Source: Candidatus Thorarchaeota archaeon (GTDB lineage: Archaea > Asgardarchaeota > Thorarchaeia > Thorarchaeales > Thorarchaeaceae). From it: DNA of 21,808 nucleotides. Made by a program: the position numbers and the translations under genes. Location of the stretch: assembly GCA_019057595.1 (NCBI GenBank), contig DXJI01000025.1, forward strand, positions 1 to 21,808, in the 5' to 3' direction. Below the pieces are notes generated by a model. That model was not told the DNA's origin, did no database searches, and saw only the letters and a list, made by a program, of their open reading frames with translations. This document shows positions 7,182 to 14,797 of the stretch, in pieces; within the stretch, counting starts at the first letter, position 1; each line of letters begins with the position of its first letter.

Positions 7182-8297
7182 ATGAGTCGAAAAATCACTG
7201 ATCTCGATGGAGGCTCACGTATTGTTGGAAAACTTCCAATTGGTTGTCAACTTTGCGCACAAGGAGCCAAGATGGTATTGTTTGTCACCGGACTCTGTGA
7301 CAGCTCATGCTACTATTGTCCATTATCACAGAGCAAGGCAGGACAGGATGTAGTGTTCGCAGACGAGATACCTGTATCTAATAATAATGACATTCTCTTT
7401 GAAGCGAAGGCAATCGTGAGTGAGGGTGCAGGAATCAGTGGCGGAGACCCCCTTTGTCAATTGGAACGCACTCTGGAATATATTCAGCTACTGAGGACCG
7501 AGTTTGGCCCTGATTATCACACTCATCTCTATACAAGCCAGACTGATGTCAGTGAAGTAGATCTCCAGCAACTGAAGATTGCTGGTCTCAATGAGATTAG
7601 ATTCCATCCACAAACAGATGATTGGTCTGGAATTGAACGAGCAGTAGAGAGTGGGCTCATAGTTGGTATTGAGGTTCCAGCCCTCCCAGGAAAGAAGGAC
7701 AATCTCATTGAAGTAGCAAAACGTGCTGAAGAGATGGGGATTTCCTTTCTAAACATCAACGAATTGGAAGCTAGTGAAACGAATTTTGACAGTCTGGTTT
7801 CTCTTGGAATGAGGCTCACGAGCATGGAGAGTGCCAGTATAGAGGGCAGTGCCTCGACTGCTACAGAGGTCCTTGAATGGGCTAAAACAAATCTACAGAA
7901 CCTCTCAGTACATTTCTGCTCAGCTCGGTTCAAGGACGCTGTTCAGATGAGGAAACGCCTTGAACGCAGACTCAAACAGACAATACGTGAGTTTGAGGAA
8001 CGAGATGACACTGATCCCCTACTAGTCCTCGGTGTTGTGAGGGCAAGTCATGGAAGTCAGCTTACCGTCACAGAACTGGAATTCATCTATCATGAATTAG
8101 AAACTCAGTTTGATGTTCCAAACACACTCCTCAATCTGGATGAAGAGCGAAAACGCATCGAGATTGCACCTTGGATACTGGAAGAGATTGCTGGTGACCT
8201 TAGAGATGTTCTCACTGACATCACTGATTTGGAGATTGGTATTGCCTATGAATACCCAACGTGGGATCGTTTACAGACTATGTTCGAACCACTCTGA
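7182..8297 (+). CDS. Radical SAM protein, COG2108-like
   Basis: Predicted iron-sulfur enzyme using S-adenosylmethionine radical chemistry. The cluster motif is CDSSCYYC (CX3CX2C), preceded by an extra CQLC pair about 18 residues earlier; GISGGDPL provides the SAM-binding glycine motif. The type resembles archaeal proteins described as related to pyruvate formate-lyase activating enzyme (COG2108), whose substrate is not known to me. The ATG at 7182 is chosen over a GTG at 7161 because GAGGTGA (7171-7177) is four bases upstream. The gene ends immediately against the convergent pelota stop with no bases between. Context suggests RNA modification but does not prove it. Confidence 0.88.
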   Translation: MSRKITDLDGGSRIVGKLPIGCQLCAQGAKMVLFVTGLCDSSCYYCPLSQSKAGQDVVFADEIPVSNNNDILFEAKAIVSEGAGISGGDPLCQLERTLEYIQLLRTEFGPDYHTHLYTSQTDVSEVDLQQLKIAGLNEIRFHPQTDDWSGIERAVESGLIVGIEVPALPGKKDNLIEVAKRAEEMGISFLNINELEASETNFDSLVSLGMRLTSMESASIEGSASTATEVLEWAKTNLQNLSVHFCSARFKDAVQMRKRLERRLKQTIREFEERDDTDPLLVLGVVRASHGSQLTVTELEFIYHELETQFDVPNTLLNLDEERKRIEIAPWILEEIAGDLRDVLTDITDLEIGIAYEYPTWDRLQTMFEPL

Positions 8298-9386
8298 TTA
8301 TTGAGTAATTCTGAATCTTAGAATCGCCCCTAATCCCCCTAATCGATTCAATTGGTCCCCTGCAGGGTGTTCAGTTGAAACCACATGGAACTTGCCTCTT
8401 GTCTTCTCAGTTTTTCTGATCAGTGCATCCATCCATCGACGGGTCTTGTCATCGCCCTCTCGGAGCTTCTTGTCAGTAATCAATAGCTCCTCCACCGCAC
8501 CGAAATCGACTGCACTTGAAACCTCATTATTTCCATATGCTCCGAGACCGTCGTCTTTCGCGATGTGCTCAATCAGACTCTCAATAAGACGAGTTTCGGT
8601 TTCCACTTTCAGTTCAGTGACTGCCTTGGCAATGACGCCTCGAAAGAGAATCTCCTTTGCTCCAGGAACTCCTATGGAGTTAGCACCCTCTACAACGACT
8701 GGTGGCAAGTCCTTTAGCTTGGCTGCAACTAAATGTTCCCGGAAGTGGTCCTTGACAAACCCTGGACCTGCAATGACAATCAAACCAAACTTGTGTTGTT
8801 CAATTTGAGAACGAAGTGCTAGAGTTGTGTCCTCAAAGAAATCCTTCATCGTGGCGTCGTATGACTTCTGGTCACCCCGTTTTCTGGAAATGCTTGTGCG
8901 GATACGTACAGCCTCTCGTATTCCAAAGTCTGCGGCCAAGAACATCTCTGCTGTTCCGTCTTCTATGGTCACTATGAGACACATTGGGCGTAATTGTGTC
9001 TTTGATGCTTCCTTGAGCCGGTCTAGAAGAAAACCAGGCCAGTGTTCTTTGACTATGGTCAGAGTATCGCCTGTTTCGATATTGATTGTATGATACGAGC
9101 CGATGTTGACCAAATCGTTAGGTCCTTCCAAGATTTTCCCCTTGATTCGCACTCTATTCGAAAACGTATGAAATGATACATCTTCGACTTCTAGCTTCAG
9201 TATCATGGTCTTCCTGACACTATCTTGTTTCCTACTATCTTCATCGCCAATCTTTACACGACGAGTGGTTCGTGAAATGATAACATCGCTGGATCCGACT
9301 ACATTGTAGAGGTGCCAAAGATCATCAAGAGTCTCTATCTTTAGCACAATCTTACCTTCTTTGAGGACCCGCTTTACAATTTTCAA
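8298..9386 (-). CDS. pelA: Ribosome rescue factor Pelota (aPelota)
   Basis: Partner of aEF1A/ABCE1 that enters the A site of stalled ribosomes and splits them; paralogue of aRF1. The N-terminal Sm-like domain (KEGKIVLKIETLDDLWHLYN...R.TRRVK) is followed by the eRF1 domain 2-like part (VIAGPGFVKDHF) and the C-terminal domain ending in HPAGDQLNRLGGLGAILRF. It lacks the GGQ loop of release factors, as expected. Length (362) is typical. The start is TTG at 9386, fixed by the family's MKIVKR-type opening and by GGTGA (complement of 9391-9395) four bases upstream. It lies 30 bp downstream of a LonB-like ATPase gene, so the two are probably co-transcribed. Confidence 0.96.
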   Translation of the reverse strand: MKIVKRVLKEGKIVLKIETLDDLWHLYNVVGSSDVIISRTTRRVKIGDEDSRKQDSVRKTMILKLEVEDVSFHTFSNRVRIKGKILEGPNDLVNIGSYHTINIETGDTLTIVKEHWPGFLLDRLKEASKTQLRPMCLIVTIEDGTAEMFLAADFGIREAVRIRTSISRKRGDQKSYDATMKDFFEDTTLALRSQIEQHKFGLIVIAGPGFVKDHFREHLVAAKLKDLPPVVVEGANSIGVPGAKEILFRGVIAKAVTELKVETETRLIESLIEHIAKDDGLGAYGNNEVSSAVDFGAVEELLITDKKLREGDDKTRRWMDALIRKTEKTRGKFHVVSTEHPAGDQLNRLGGLGAILRFRITQ

Positions 9387-9416
9387 GATGTCACCATCAT
9401 CGGTCTGCTGTGTCTG

Positions 9417-10853
9417 TCAGAAGAAATAGTCTTTGCTAATGGATGACTCTGTCTTTCTTCCCGGATAATACTGATTCTCATCATTGATACCCCTGCTCAG
9501 AACACTTGCTCGTTGAACGTGATCTGGCACTACGAGGTCGCAGTTATCCTGTACTGCAAGGTCTCCAGCAATTCTTACGAGACCTCCTAGTTCCCGCAGG
9601 CGTAAGGTGAAGGAGTCCCTCACATTGTCCATACGAACTGCCATTTCTTCAGCCAGGTTTAGGACAATTTCTAAGGCATCCACGGTCAAATGTGGGATTC
9701 GACCATCCTCTTCCACTGTCTGTGACACAAATCTCACAATGTCATTGCTGGTTTCTTCACTCTTCTCAATCCAAGAGTCCAGCATCACTTCGTATCCATA
9801 TCCTCGAATTCGTGATCGTAGTGGTGCGAGAATATTCACTAGATTCTCAGCGTTACAGGAAGCAAACAGGATGAAATCACAGGGAACATCATCTACACGA
9901 ACTGCAGCTCCGGAACTGAGTGGATTGTGTCCTGAGATAGAGTAGACACGATCCTGCATAGCGGTGAGCAGATGACTCTGATAACTTCCCAAGGCTGCAA
10001 TCTCATCAATATAGAGAATCCCCTCGTGTGCTTCGTGCATAGCCCCAGGAACGACACGGTGATGTGCCGCAAGTCCGAGCGATTCAGCACTCCCATAGGG
10101 GTCGTGTTTCACATCTCCCAATAGTTCAACTGGACTGGCTCCACTCACGCGGATAAAGCGACTGGAATTATGTGGAACGAGTACACGTTCTTGGTCCGAT
10201 TCATTCGCGGGTTGTTCCTGCTGTAAACCCGCCTCTTTTCTGGTGATCTTTAACTCGCCCTGGTTAGTTTGCTCATACGTTACCTGATAGGATCTACCAC
10301 CAATCTCCTCCAAGTTGGTCACTGTTTTGAGTGCAGGTTCTCTGACGACATCTAACATCCTGAATAGTCCGTGATATGACTCCCCCTGAGTCCAATCAAA
10401 GCGTTTCTCAGCCCCACATTCTGCACATGAATTTTCTTCTGGAGTTGAAATACTACTACACGCTGGGCACCTAAACCCCATCTTGATAGATATGTCAAAG
10501 GGTATTCGTTCTGGCTTAGTGTAGATTGTATCATGAACACTAACAACTTCAGATTCTTCTTCCACGTCATCTGTCTGTGATGGACGTCTAACCACAACGT
10601 CTGGTCGATCTGGTTTAGAAGAGTTGTATCGTAATCTAATCTCTTCGCTGGGCACCTCGAGGAGTGTGTAGGCTGCCTTAGCGAGCATTGATTTTCCAAT
10701 TCCTGGTGCCCCACAGAGCAAAACATGTCGATGTTGTTTCACTGCTGAACGTACAATAGAAACCGCATGTTCCTGCCCGATTATCCTCTGGAAAGGATCT
10801 GATGGTGTTTCCACCTGTGCCGTTGATTCTAGTCCATCCAGGATTGATGTCAC
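9417..10853 (-). CDS. LonB-derived AAA+ ATPase with zinc ribbon, no protease domain
   Basis: The AAA+ module matches archaeal LonB closely: VIGQ-type start (IIGQEHAV), Walker A GAPGIGKS at 48-55, the LLGDVKHDPYGS and VPGAMHEAH segments, Walker B ILYIDEI at 279-285, SGA...VPCDFIL, sensor Asn334, arginine-finger region LRSRIRGYGYE at 345-354, and the lid LRLRELGGLVRIAGD. Two parts differ. Where LonB has its membrane helices (between Walker A and B) this protein has a zinc ribbon with C129, C132, C143 and C146. And the protein ends at 478, just after the lid, so the Ser-Lys peptidase domain is absent; the next 30 bases lead straight into pelota. GTG start; an in-frame TGA lies eight codons upstream. 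Role unknown: an unfoldase, remodeller or MoxR-like chaperone is possible. Confidence 0.9.
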   Translation of the reverse strand: MTSILDGLESTAQVETPSDPFQRIIGQEHAVSIVRSAVKQHRHVLLCGAPGIGKSMLAKAAYTLLEVPSEEIRLRYNSSKPDRPDVVVRRPSQTDDVEEESEVVSVHDTIYTKPERIPFDISIKMGFRCPACSSISTPEENSCAECGAEKRFDWTQGESYHGLFRMLDVVREPALKTVTNLEEIGGRSYQVTYEQTNQGELKITRKEAGLQQEQPANESDQERVLVPHNSSRFIRVSGASPVELLGDVKHDPYGSAESLGLAAHHRVVPGAMHEAHEGILYIDEIAALGSYQSHLLTAMQDRVYSISGHNPLSSGAAVRVDDVPCDFILFASCNAENLVNILAPLRSRIRGYGYEVMLDSWIEKSEETSNDIVRFVSQTVEEDGRIPHLTVDALEIVLNLAEEMAVRMDNVRDSFTLRLRELGGLVRIAGDLAVQDNCDLVVPDHVQRASVLSRGINDENQYYPGRKTESSISKDYFF

Positions 10854-10930
10854 GTTGGAGAGCCTCTCGTCTGCTCAGTAAGTGAACTTTGATGGGCGAT
10901 GAGATAATTGTGAGTATTACTCGTCTGCTG

Positions 10931-10965
10931 GAAAAAGAGAAAAATGAGGCCCTCTGAGCCTCATT
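10931..10965 (-). terminator. Hairpin plus T-tract terminator of dnaG
   Basis: Perfect 8-bp inverted repeat (10943-10950 and 10958-10965, seven-base loop), followed on the minus strand by a T-rich run (complement of 10931-10942). The hairpin overlaps the dnaG stop codon at 10964-10966. Archaea often terminate on T-tracts alone; the added hairpin is notable. Confidence 0.65.
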
Positions 10966-12271
10966 ATTGACCTAAATCGTCAAATGTCACAATCTTCATG
11001 CTGCTGGGCTTGCTCTCGATGTCGGCCACCGCGGCTCCAATCAAGAACTCAGTCTTCTTCTTAGTAGCGATATCAACAAGACGTTGTGTTATTACTCCAT
11101 CAAAGACTATTGCTGGAACCGTTTCTTGGGCTTCTAGTGTCTTTGCCAGTTCAGCTACTCCACACTCCACGAGAACCTCCTTGTTCTCGCCGAACAAAAT
11201 AGCCTTGAATGCTTCTTTGATTTCGCCAATCTTAGCCTTGTACGCCTCATCAATCTTGATGGGTTCGCTGCGCGCAGGTCTTCTACTGGGGGTTCTACTA
11301 GGAGGAGCCCGAGGAGGCGCCCGACGTTCAGGCCTCTCATCCCGTTTTCTTGGTTCCCTTTGAGGACGAGTGGTGCGTGCGGGTTTCTTTGTTTCACGTT
11401 TTGGTTTTCTTGAACTAGCCCGTCTCGCCGTGACTAACGCAAGTGCTTGATCAGCTGGAATTTGAGTTTGGAGTGCCTTTATCACCTGTCGTCTGGTAAG
11501 GTCTTCAACCTCCATTCCTTCAGGAGCTCTTGCAATGTAGTCGACCTTTGCGACCTGCATAAGCTCTCTTAGAATGAGGTCTCCGCCTCTGTCACCATCG
11601 AGAAAAGCAATCACTTTCTTTCCTCTCTTCTTTGTGAGGTCTGAAATGCTCTTCGGAACATGAGTTCCTTCCACGGCGACAGTATTTGTAATTCCACACT
11701 TAATCAGGTTGATGATATCTGCCCTGCCCTCGACAATGATGATCTCCTTACTTTTTGCTAAATCGGGGCCCGCTGGTAGGTTGTCTGGTCCAAACTTGGA
11801 CACAGGGACCCGCTGGCCCTTTGTGACAGCGGTCTTTATCTCATCAGCACCTGGTGCGATGTCTTCCTCCCATCCCTTCAGTATACTAATCGCTCTGCTG
11901 ACGACTTTCCTTCTCTTTGCGCCTCGAATGTCTTCCAATTTCTCAAGAATCACTTTTGCTGTACAAGGACCCACTCTGTCTACGGTTTCTAGAGCAGCAG
12001 CCAGTATTGCAGTGGCAGTCTTGTTAAGTGAGACTGGAATTACAACCTCTCCAGTACTCTTGCCTCTTGCTGATCTGATAGCAATCTGTATTCTTCCTAT
12101 ACGACCGGTCCGCTGAAGTTCACGAAGATCGAGGTCTTCTCCGAGCAAACCTTCAGTCTGACCAAATACCGCACCTACTACATCGGGCTTGTCAACCACG
12201 CCATCGATTTCGATTCTCGCGCGGATGACGTATTTGGCTGTACTCTGGTCGAAGTCTGTTCCTATTTCTAT
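10964..12271 (-). CDS. dnaG: Archaeal DnaG primase-like protein (Toprim, exosome-associated), ATA start
   Basis: Archaeal DnaG has a Toprim catalytic core; in archaea it is mainly known as an RNA exosome component and can have primase activity. Seen here: the N-terminal KPDVVGAVFGQTEGLL signature, Toprim glutamate in IIIVEGRADI (residue 181 from the proposed start) and DGDRGG at 225-230. A basic Arg/Pro-rich linker (about 284-335) joins the C-terminal domain. The first ATG/GTG/TTG in frame is GTG 12199, inside the conserved N-terminus; the 24 codons before it encode the family's KYVIRARIEIDG strand. Upstream of these a TAG closes the frame, and the only start-like codon is ATA at 12271-12269, six bases after GGAG. 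435 residues from there. Confidence 0.93.
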   Translation of the reverse strand: MEIGTDFDQSTAKYVIRARIEIDGVVDKPDVVGAVFGQTEGLLGEDLDLRELQRTGRIGRIQIAIRSARGKSTGEVVIPVSLNKTATAILAAALETVDRVGPCTAKVILEKLEDIRGAKRRKVVSRAISILKGWEEDIAPGADEIKTAVTKGQRVPVSKFGPDNLPAGPDLAKSKEIIIVEGRADIINLIKCGITNTVAVEGTHVPKSISDLTKKRGKKVIAFLDGDRGGDLILRELMQVAKVDYIARAPEGMEVEDLTRRQVIKALQTQIPADQALALVTARRASSRKPKRETKKPARTTRPQREPRKRDERPERRAPPRAPPSRTPSRRPARSEPIKIDEAYKAKIGEIKEAFKAILFGENKEVLVECGVAELAKTLEAQETVPAIVFDGVITQRLVDIATKKKTEFLIGAAVADIESKPSSMKIVTFDDLGQ

Positions 12272-12277
12272 ACACGT

Positions 12278-12281
12278 CTCC
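12278..12281 (-). promoter_or_regulatory. GGAG ribosome binding site that marks the ATA start of dnaG
   Basis: Minus-strand GGAG with a six-base spacer to ATA at 12271. It is the only good Shine-Dalgarno element in the short leader and fits the homology-based N-terminus. Confidence 0.65.
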
Positions 12282-12305
12282 TATGTTATGCTACCACGTT
12301 ACCTC

Positions 12306-12315
12306 GTGTATAGAC
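12306..12315 (-). promoter_or_regulatory. TATA box of dnaG
   Basis: Minus strand reads GTCTATACAC. Transcription is expected near 12285, giving a leader of about 14 bases that contains the GGAG element and leaves no room for a start codon upstream of the ATA. Confidence 0.5.
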
Positions 12316-13032
12316 CGAGGTGATACCTGCTTCCGTCTTCTCACGGACCGGCTTATGCCTCTTGACTGTGATTGGAATAAGACCTCTTTTGATACTACTC
12401 TAACCCATGCCCGAACATATGCTGTTTGTTAATCGTGATGATGATCCTGTGAATGATAATCGTCCGAAGACTTTGCGCAGTGTTCTCACCGACTATTTTT
12501 GGTCCATAGACGGGGTCCACGTGACGCTGTGATATGATGATATGATGATTTGCAGAGCACGGTTGGACTATGTCCTCCATGCTGTACACGGGGGCTGTTT
12601 CCCCAGTGTATTTGAAGATGTCGTTATCACCATATAGTCTGTGCTCTGATGTACTAAAGAACCCAAGAAAAAGATAGATTCGCGCCAAGTGGCAATCCTA
12701 ATAACGAAACAAATTCAGATTCTGTTGTTCAGGAACATTCTGTCCCGTTCTCGAGGGCGCACTGAGGTTATGCCCATGAGGTGTTGCGCATAGGGCGGGT
12801 CACATCCTGAATATTTGCCTGCCAAACACCAATAGGATGAGCCAAAACGGACTCGCTTGATAGGGATGATTGTCCTTTAGATGAACAGCGGGTCACCCTG
12901 GTTTCGTACATTGGCGGGCCGGTTGATGCCAGAATACCCGACACGAGACAGCTCAGTGGAGCCAGAGGTAATCTCTGATGCTGTGATGCTGGGAGTTAGT
13001 GTGAAGGGATACAGGCATCGACCACCTTTCTT
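12316..13032. other. 717-base stretch without a convincing gene
   Basis: Several frames are open for short distances on both strands (for example 12395-12688 minus, and a 41-codon plus frame from 12408), but none has a recognised family, a good ribosome binding site or sustained coding look. A strong stem-loop lies at 12780-12830. I searched by eye for SRP RNA (the GGAAG/AGCA helix 8 pattern) and RNase P RNA (the GGAAAGTCC and ACAGAA core patterns) and did not find either. It may hold an unrecognised RNA or decayed coding sequence. Confidence 0.5.
12780..12830. other. Two-part stem-loop in the gene-free stretch
   Basis: Outer helix GGTGTT (12780-12785) with AACACC (12825-12830); inner helix GGCGGG (12794-12799) with CCTGCC (12818-12823, one G-T pair). 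The 5' strand has an 8-base internal bulge, the 3' strand one base. An alternative pairing CATCCT/AGGATG overlaps it. Strand and function unknown. Confidence 0.5.
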
Positions 13033-13704
13033 CTAGATTTCGGTTGATTCTCCAGGTTTGATGATGATCACCTTTGTATCTGGACTTCTTTCAGAAACAA
13101 GAGCTTTGAACTTCTCAGGATTAGCTTGTATTACAGGAAATGTATCGTAATGCATCGGAATCACATTTCTTGGATTGAGAAGCTTTGTTGCTAATGCTGC
13201 TTGATGAATATCCATTACGAAATATGATCCTATAGGAAGTAGAGCAAGATCTATCGGAGAATACAATTCCGCAAATAATTCCATGGAAGAAAATACACCT
13301 GTATCTCCAGCATGATAGAACGAGCTACTTGGAAATCTGACTATGAATCCCGTGGGTGCTCCCACACCTGCTGAATGAAATGCCTGCACAAGGGTCACAA
13401 CAACCCCGCCAATACTTACACTTCCTCCAATATTGAGTGTGTGAATATTCTCGACACCTTGGTCTCCTGCCTTGTTTGCAAGCTCGTTGAGCGCTACAAA
13501 GACAGCCCCAGTCTTCTTACATATATCCCGACCCTCAACAAATCCATGGTCGGCATGATCGTGAGTGACTAACACGATATCAGCTTTATCTACATCATCT
13601 ACTGTGATTGGTGATGTTGGGCCTGTGAGCCAGGGATCAACATAGATAATTATTCCATCTTCTTCGATTTTGAACGATGCGTGACCTAGGTATGTGACCT
13701 TCAT
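13033..13704 (-). CDS. UPF0173 metal-dependent hydrolase (metallo-beta-lactamase fold)
   Basis: Predicted two-metal hydrolase of unknown substrate. HDHADHG at residues 48-54 is the core metal motif; the opening MKVTYLGHASF, the FYHAGDTG segment (third ligand region) and IPMHYDTFP near the C-terminus are all typical of UPF0173. Length 223 is normal. The ATG at 13704 follows GGAG ten bases upstream. It is transcribed divergently from the first methionine aminopeptidase. The TAG stop is followed in frame by 51 open codons, but the family ends where this protein ends. Confidence 0.92.
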   Translation of the reverse strand: MKVTYLGHASFKIEEDGIIIYVDPWLTGPTSPITVDDVDKADIVLVTHDHADHGFVEGRDICKKTGAVFVALNELANKAGDQGVENIHTLNIGGSVSIGGVVVTLVQAFHSAGVGAPTGFIVRFPSSSFYHAGDTGVFSSMELFAELYSPIDLALLPIGSYFVMDIHQAALATKLLNPRNVIPMHYDTFPVIQANPEKFKALVSERSPDTKVIIIKPGESTEI

Positions 13705-13754
13705 GAATCAATGTCTCCGAACAAACTGTTGTTCTTCCTGACTTCTATCTTTTG

Positions 13755-13766
13755 CTTTATACAAAA
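13755..13766. promoter_or_regulatory. Overlapping divergent TATA elements
   Basis: Plus strand CTTTATAC (13755-13762) faces the aminopeptidase gene; minus strand TGTATAAAG (same bases) faces the hydrolase gene. Expected transcript starts are near 13785 and 13733, giving leaders of about 40 and 30 bases. One TATA region may serve both genes. Confidence 0.5.
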
Positions 13767-13825
13767 TCCTGCCCAATCTGAAAGTTAATACATCATGGAG
13801 GAAACGATTCAGATAGTGACAAGCC

Positions 13826-14743
13826 ATGGAAGCCAAGCCTCACCCAGATTTCATGAAGGCAGGAAAAATTGCAGCACGGGTATTGAGTCTAGTTGGCAGT
13901 GAGGTTAAACCTGGAGTCAAAGTTCTGAAGATTTGTCAGTTAGCAGAGAAGAAGATACTGGAATTTGGTGCCACTGGAATTGCATTTCCTTGTAACATTT
14001 CAATCGATAACGAGGCTGCACACTATACTAGTCCCCATGGTGACACCAAACAGTTTCCTGACAAAGGTCTCGTGAAGATTGACATTGGTGCTCATGTGAA
14101 TGGTCACATCGCTGACACCGCACTCACTGTAGACCTAGATGGGTCCTATGAGAACTATGTAGAGGCCGCGAGAAGTTCCCTGGATGCAGCTATCGAAGCA
14201 GTGGTTCCAGATATCTCACTGGGTGATGTCGGTAAAGAAATTGAACGTACTATCAAAAGATTTGGTCTGAAACCTGTTCATCAGCTCACAGGTCACCAGC
14301 TAAAACCTTGGAATCTTCATGCAGGAAAGAACGTTCCAAACATAGGGATGAAACTGACTGGAAAGATGCGCCTTGGAGAAACCTTTGCAATTGAACCGTT
14401 TGCCACCAATGGGAATGGAACAATCAGGAGTGGGTCAAGAGCGTATATCTTCTCAAACGACTTGAGGAACAAAAAGAAGCTTGATGCCCATACTCTTAGA
14501 GTCAGGAATGTAGCACGTAAGAGGTTCGGTAGTCTACCCTGGGCATCTCGATGGATCCACTCAAAGAGCGGTGACATCGATGTTGAAACAGCTATCCAGA
14601 AACTTCAACGGGCTGGTGCGATTCATGGCTACGCAGTCCTGTACGAGGGAAAGGATGGAATCGTGTCTCAATTTGAGCACAGTATATTTGTTGGTGAGAA
14701 TGGGGCCATCGTATCAACAAGACGTGACGAGGAACTATCTTAG
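13826..14743 (+). CDS. map: Methionine aminopeptidase, type II (copy 1)
   Basis: Removes the initiator methionine from nascent proteins; archaeal/eukaryotic type II enzyme with the inserted helical domain. All five metal ligands are present: D86 (KIDIGA), D97 (IADTA), H157 (TGHQ), E190 (AIEPFA) and E284 (QFEHS), plus H66 (AAHYTSP) for catalysis. Length 305 is normal. The ATG is preceded by GTGA about six bases upstream. A second, clearly divergent copy follows 54 bp downstream on the same strand. Confidence 0.95.
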   Translation: MEAKPHPDFMKAGKIAARVLSLVGSEVKPGVKVLKICQLAEKKILEFGATGIAFPCNISIDNEAAHYTSPHGDTKQFPDKGLVKIDIGAHVNGHIADTALTVDLDGSYENYVEAARSSLDAAIEAVVPDISLGDVGKEIERTIKRFGLKPVHQLTGHQLKPWNLHAGKNVPNIGMKLTGKMRLGETFAIEPFATNGNGTIRSGSRAYIFSNDLRNKKKLDAHTLRVRNVARKRFGSLPWASRWIHSKSGDIDVETAIQKLQRAGAIHGYAVLYEGKDGIVSQFEHSIFVGENGAIVSTRRDEELS

Positions 14744-14797
14744 CGCGCATGGAACCGCTTAAGAGCGCCTACTTGTTTTTCTGAATCAGGTGGTACT

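Noticed and set aside
12408..12643. Plus-strand frame of 41 codons, TGA, then about 34 more codons, considered as a selenoprotein or broken gene
   Set aside because: No known selenoprotein family and no convincing SECIS-like hairpin; not enough evidence for a pseudogene.
12395..12688. 97-codon minus-strand frame in the gene-free stretch
   Set aside because: No recognised family, no ribosome binding site, low-complexity Ile/His run from a GAT-rich tract; a plus-strand frame over the same bases looks no worse.
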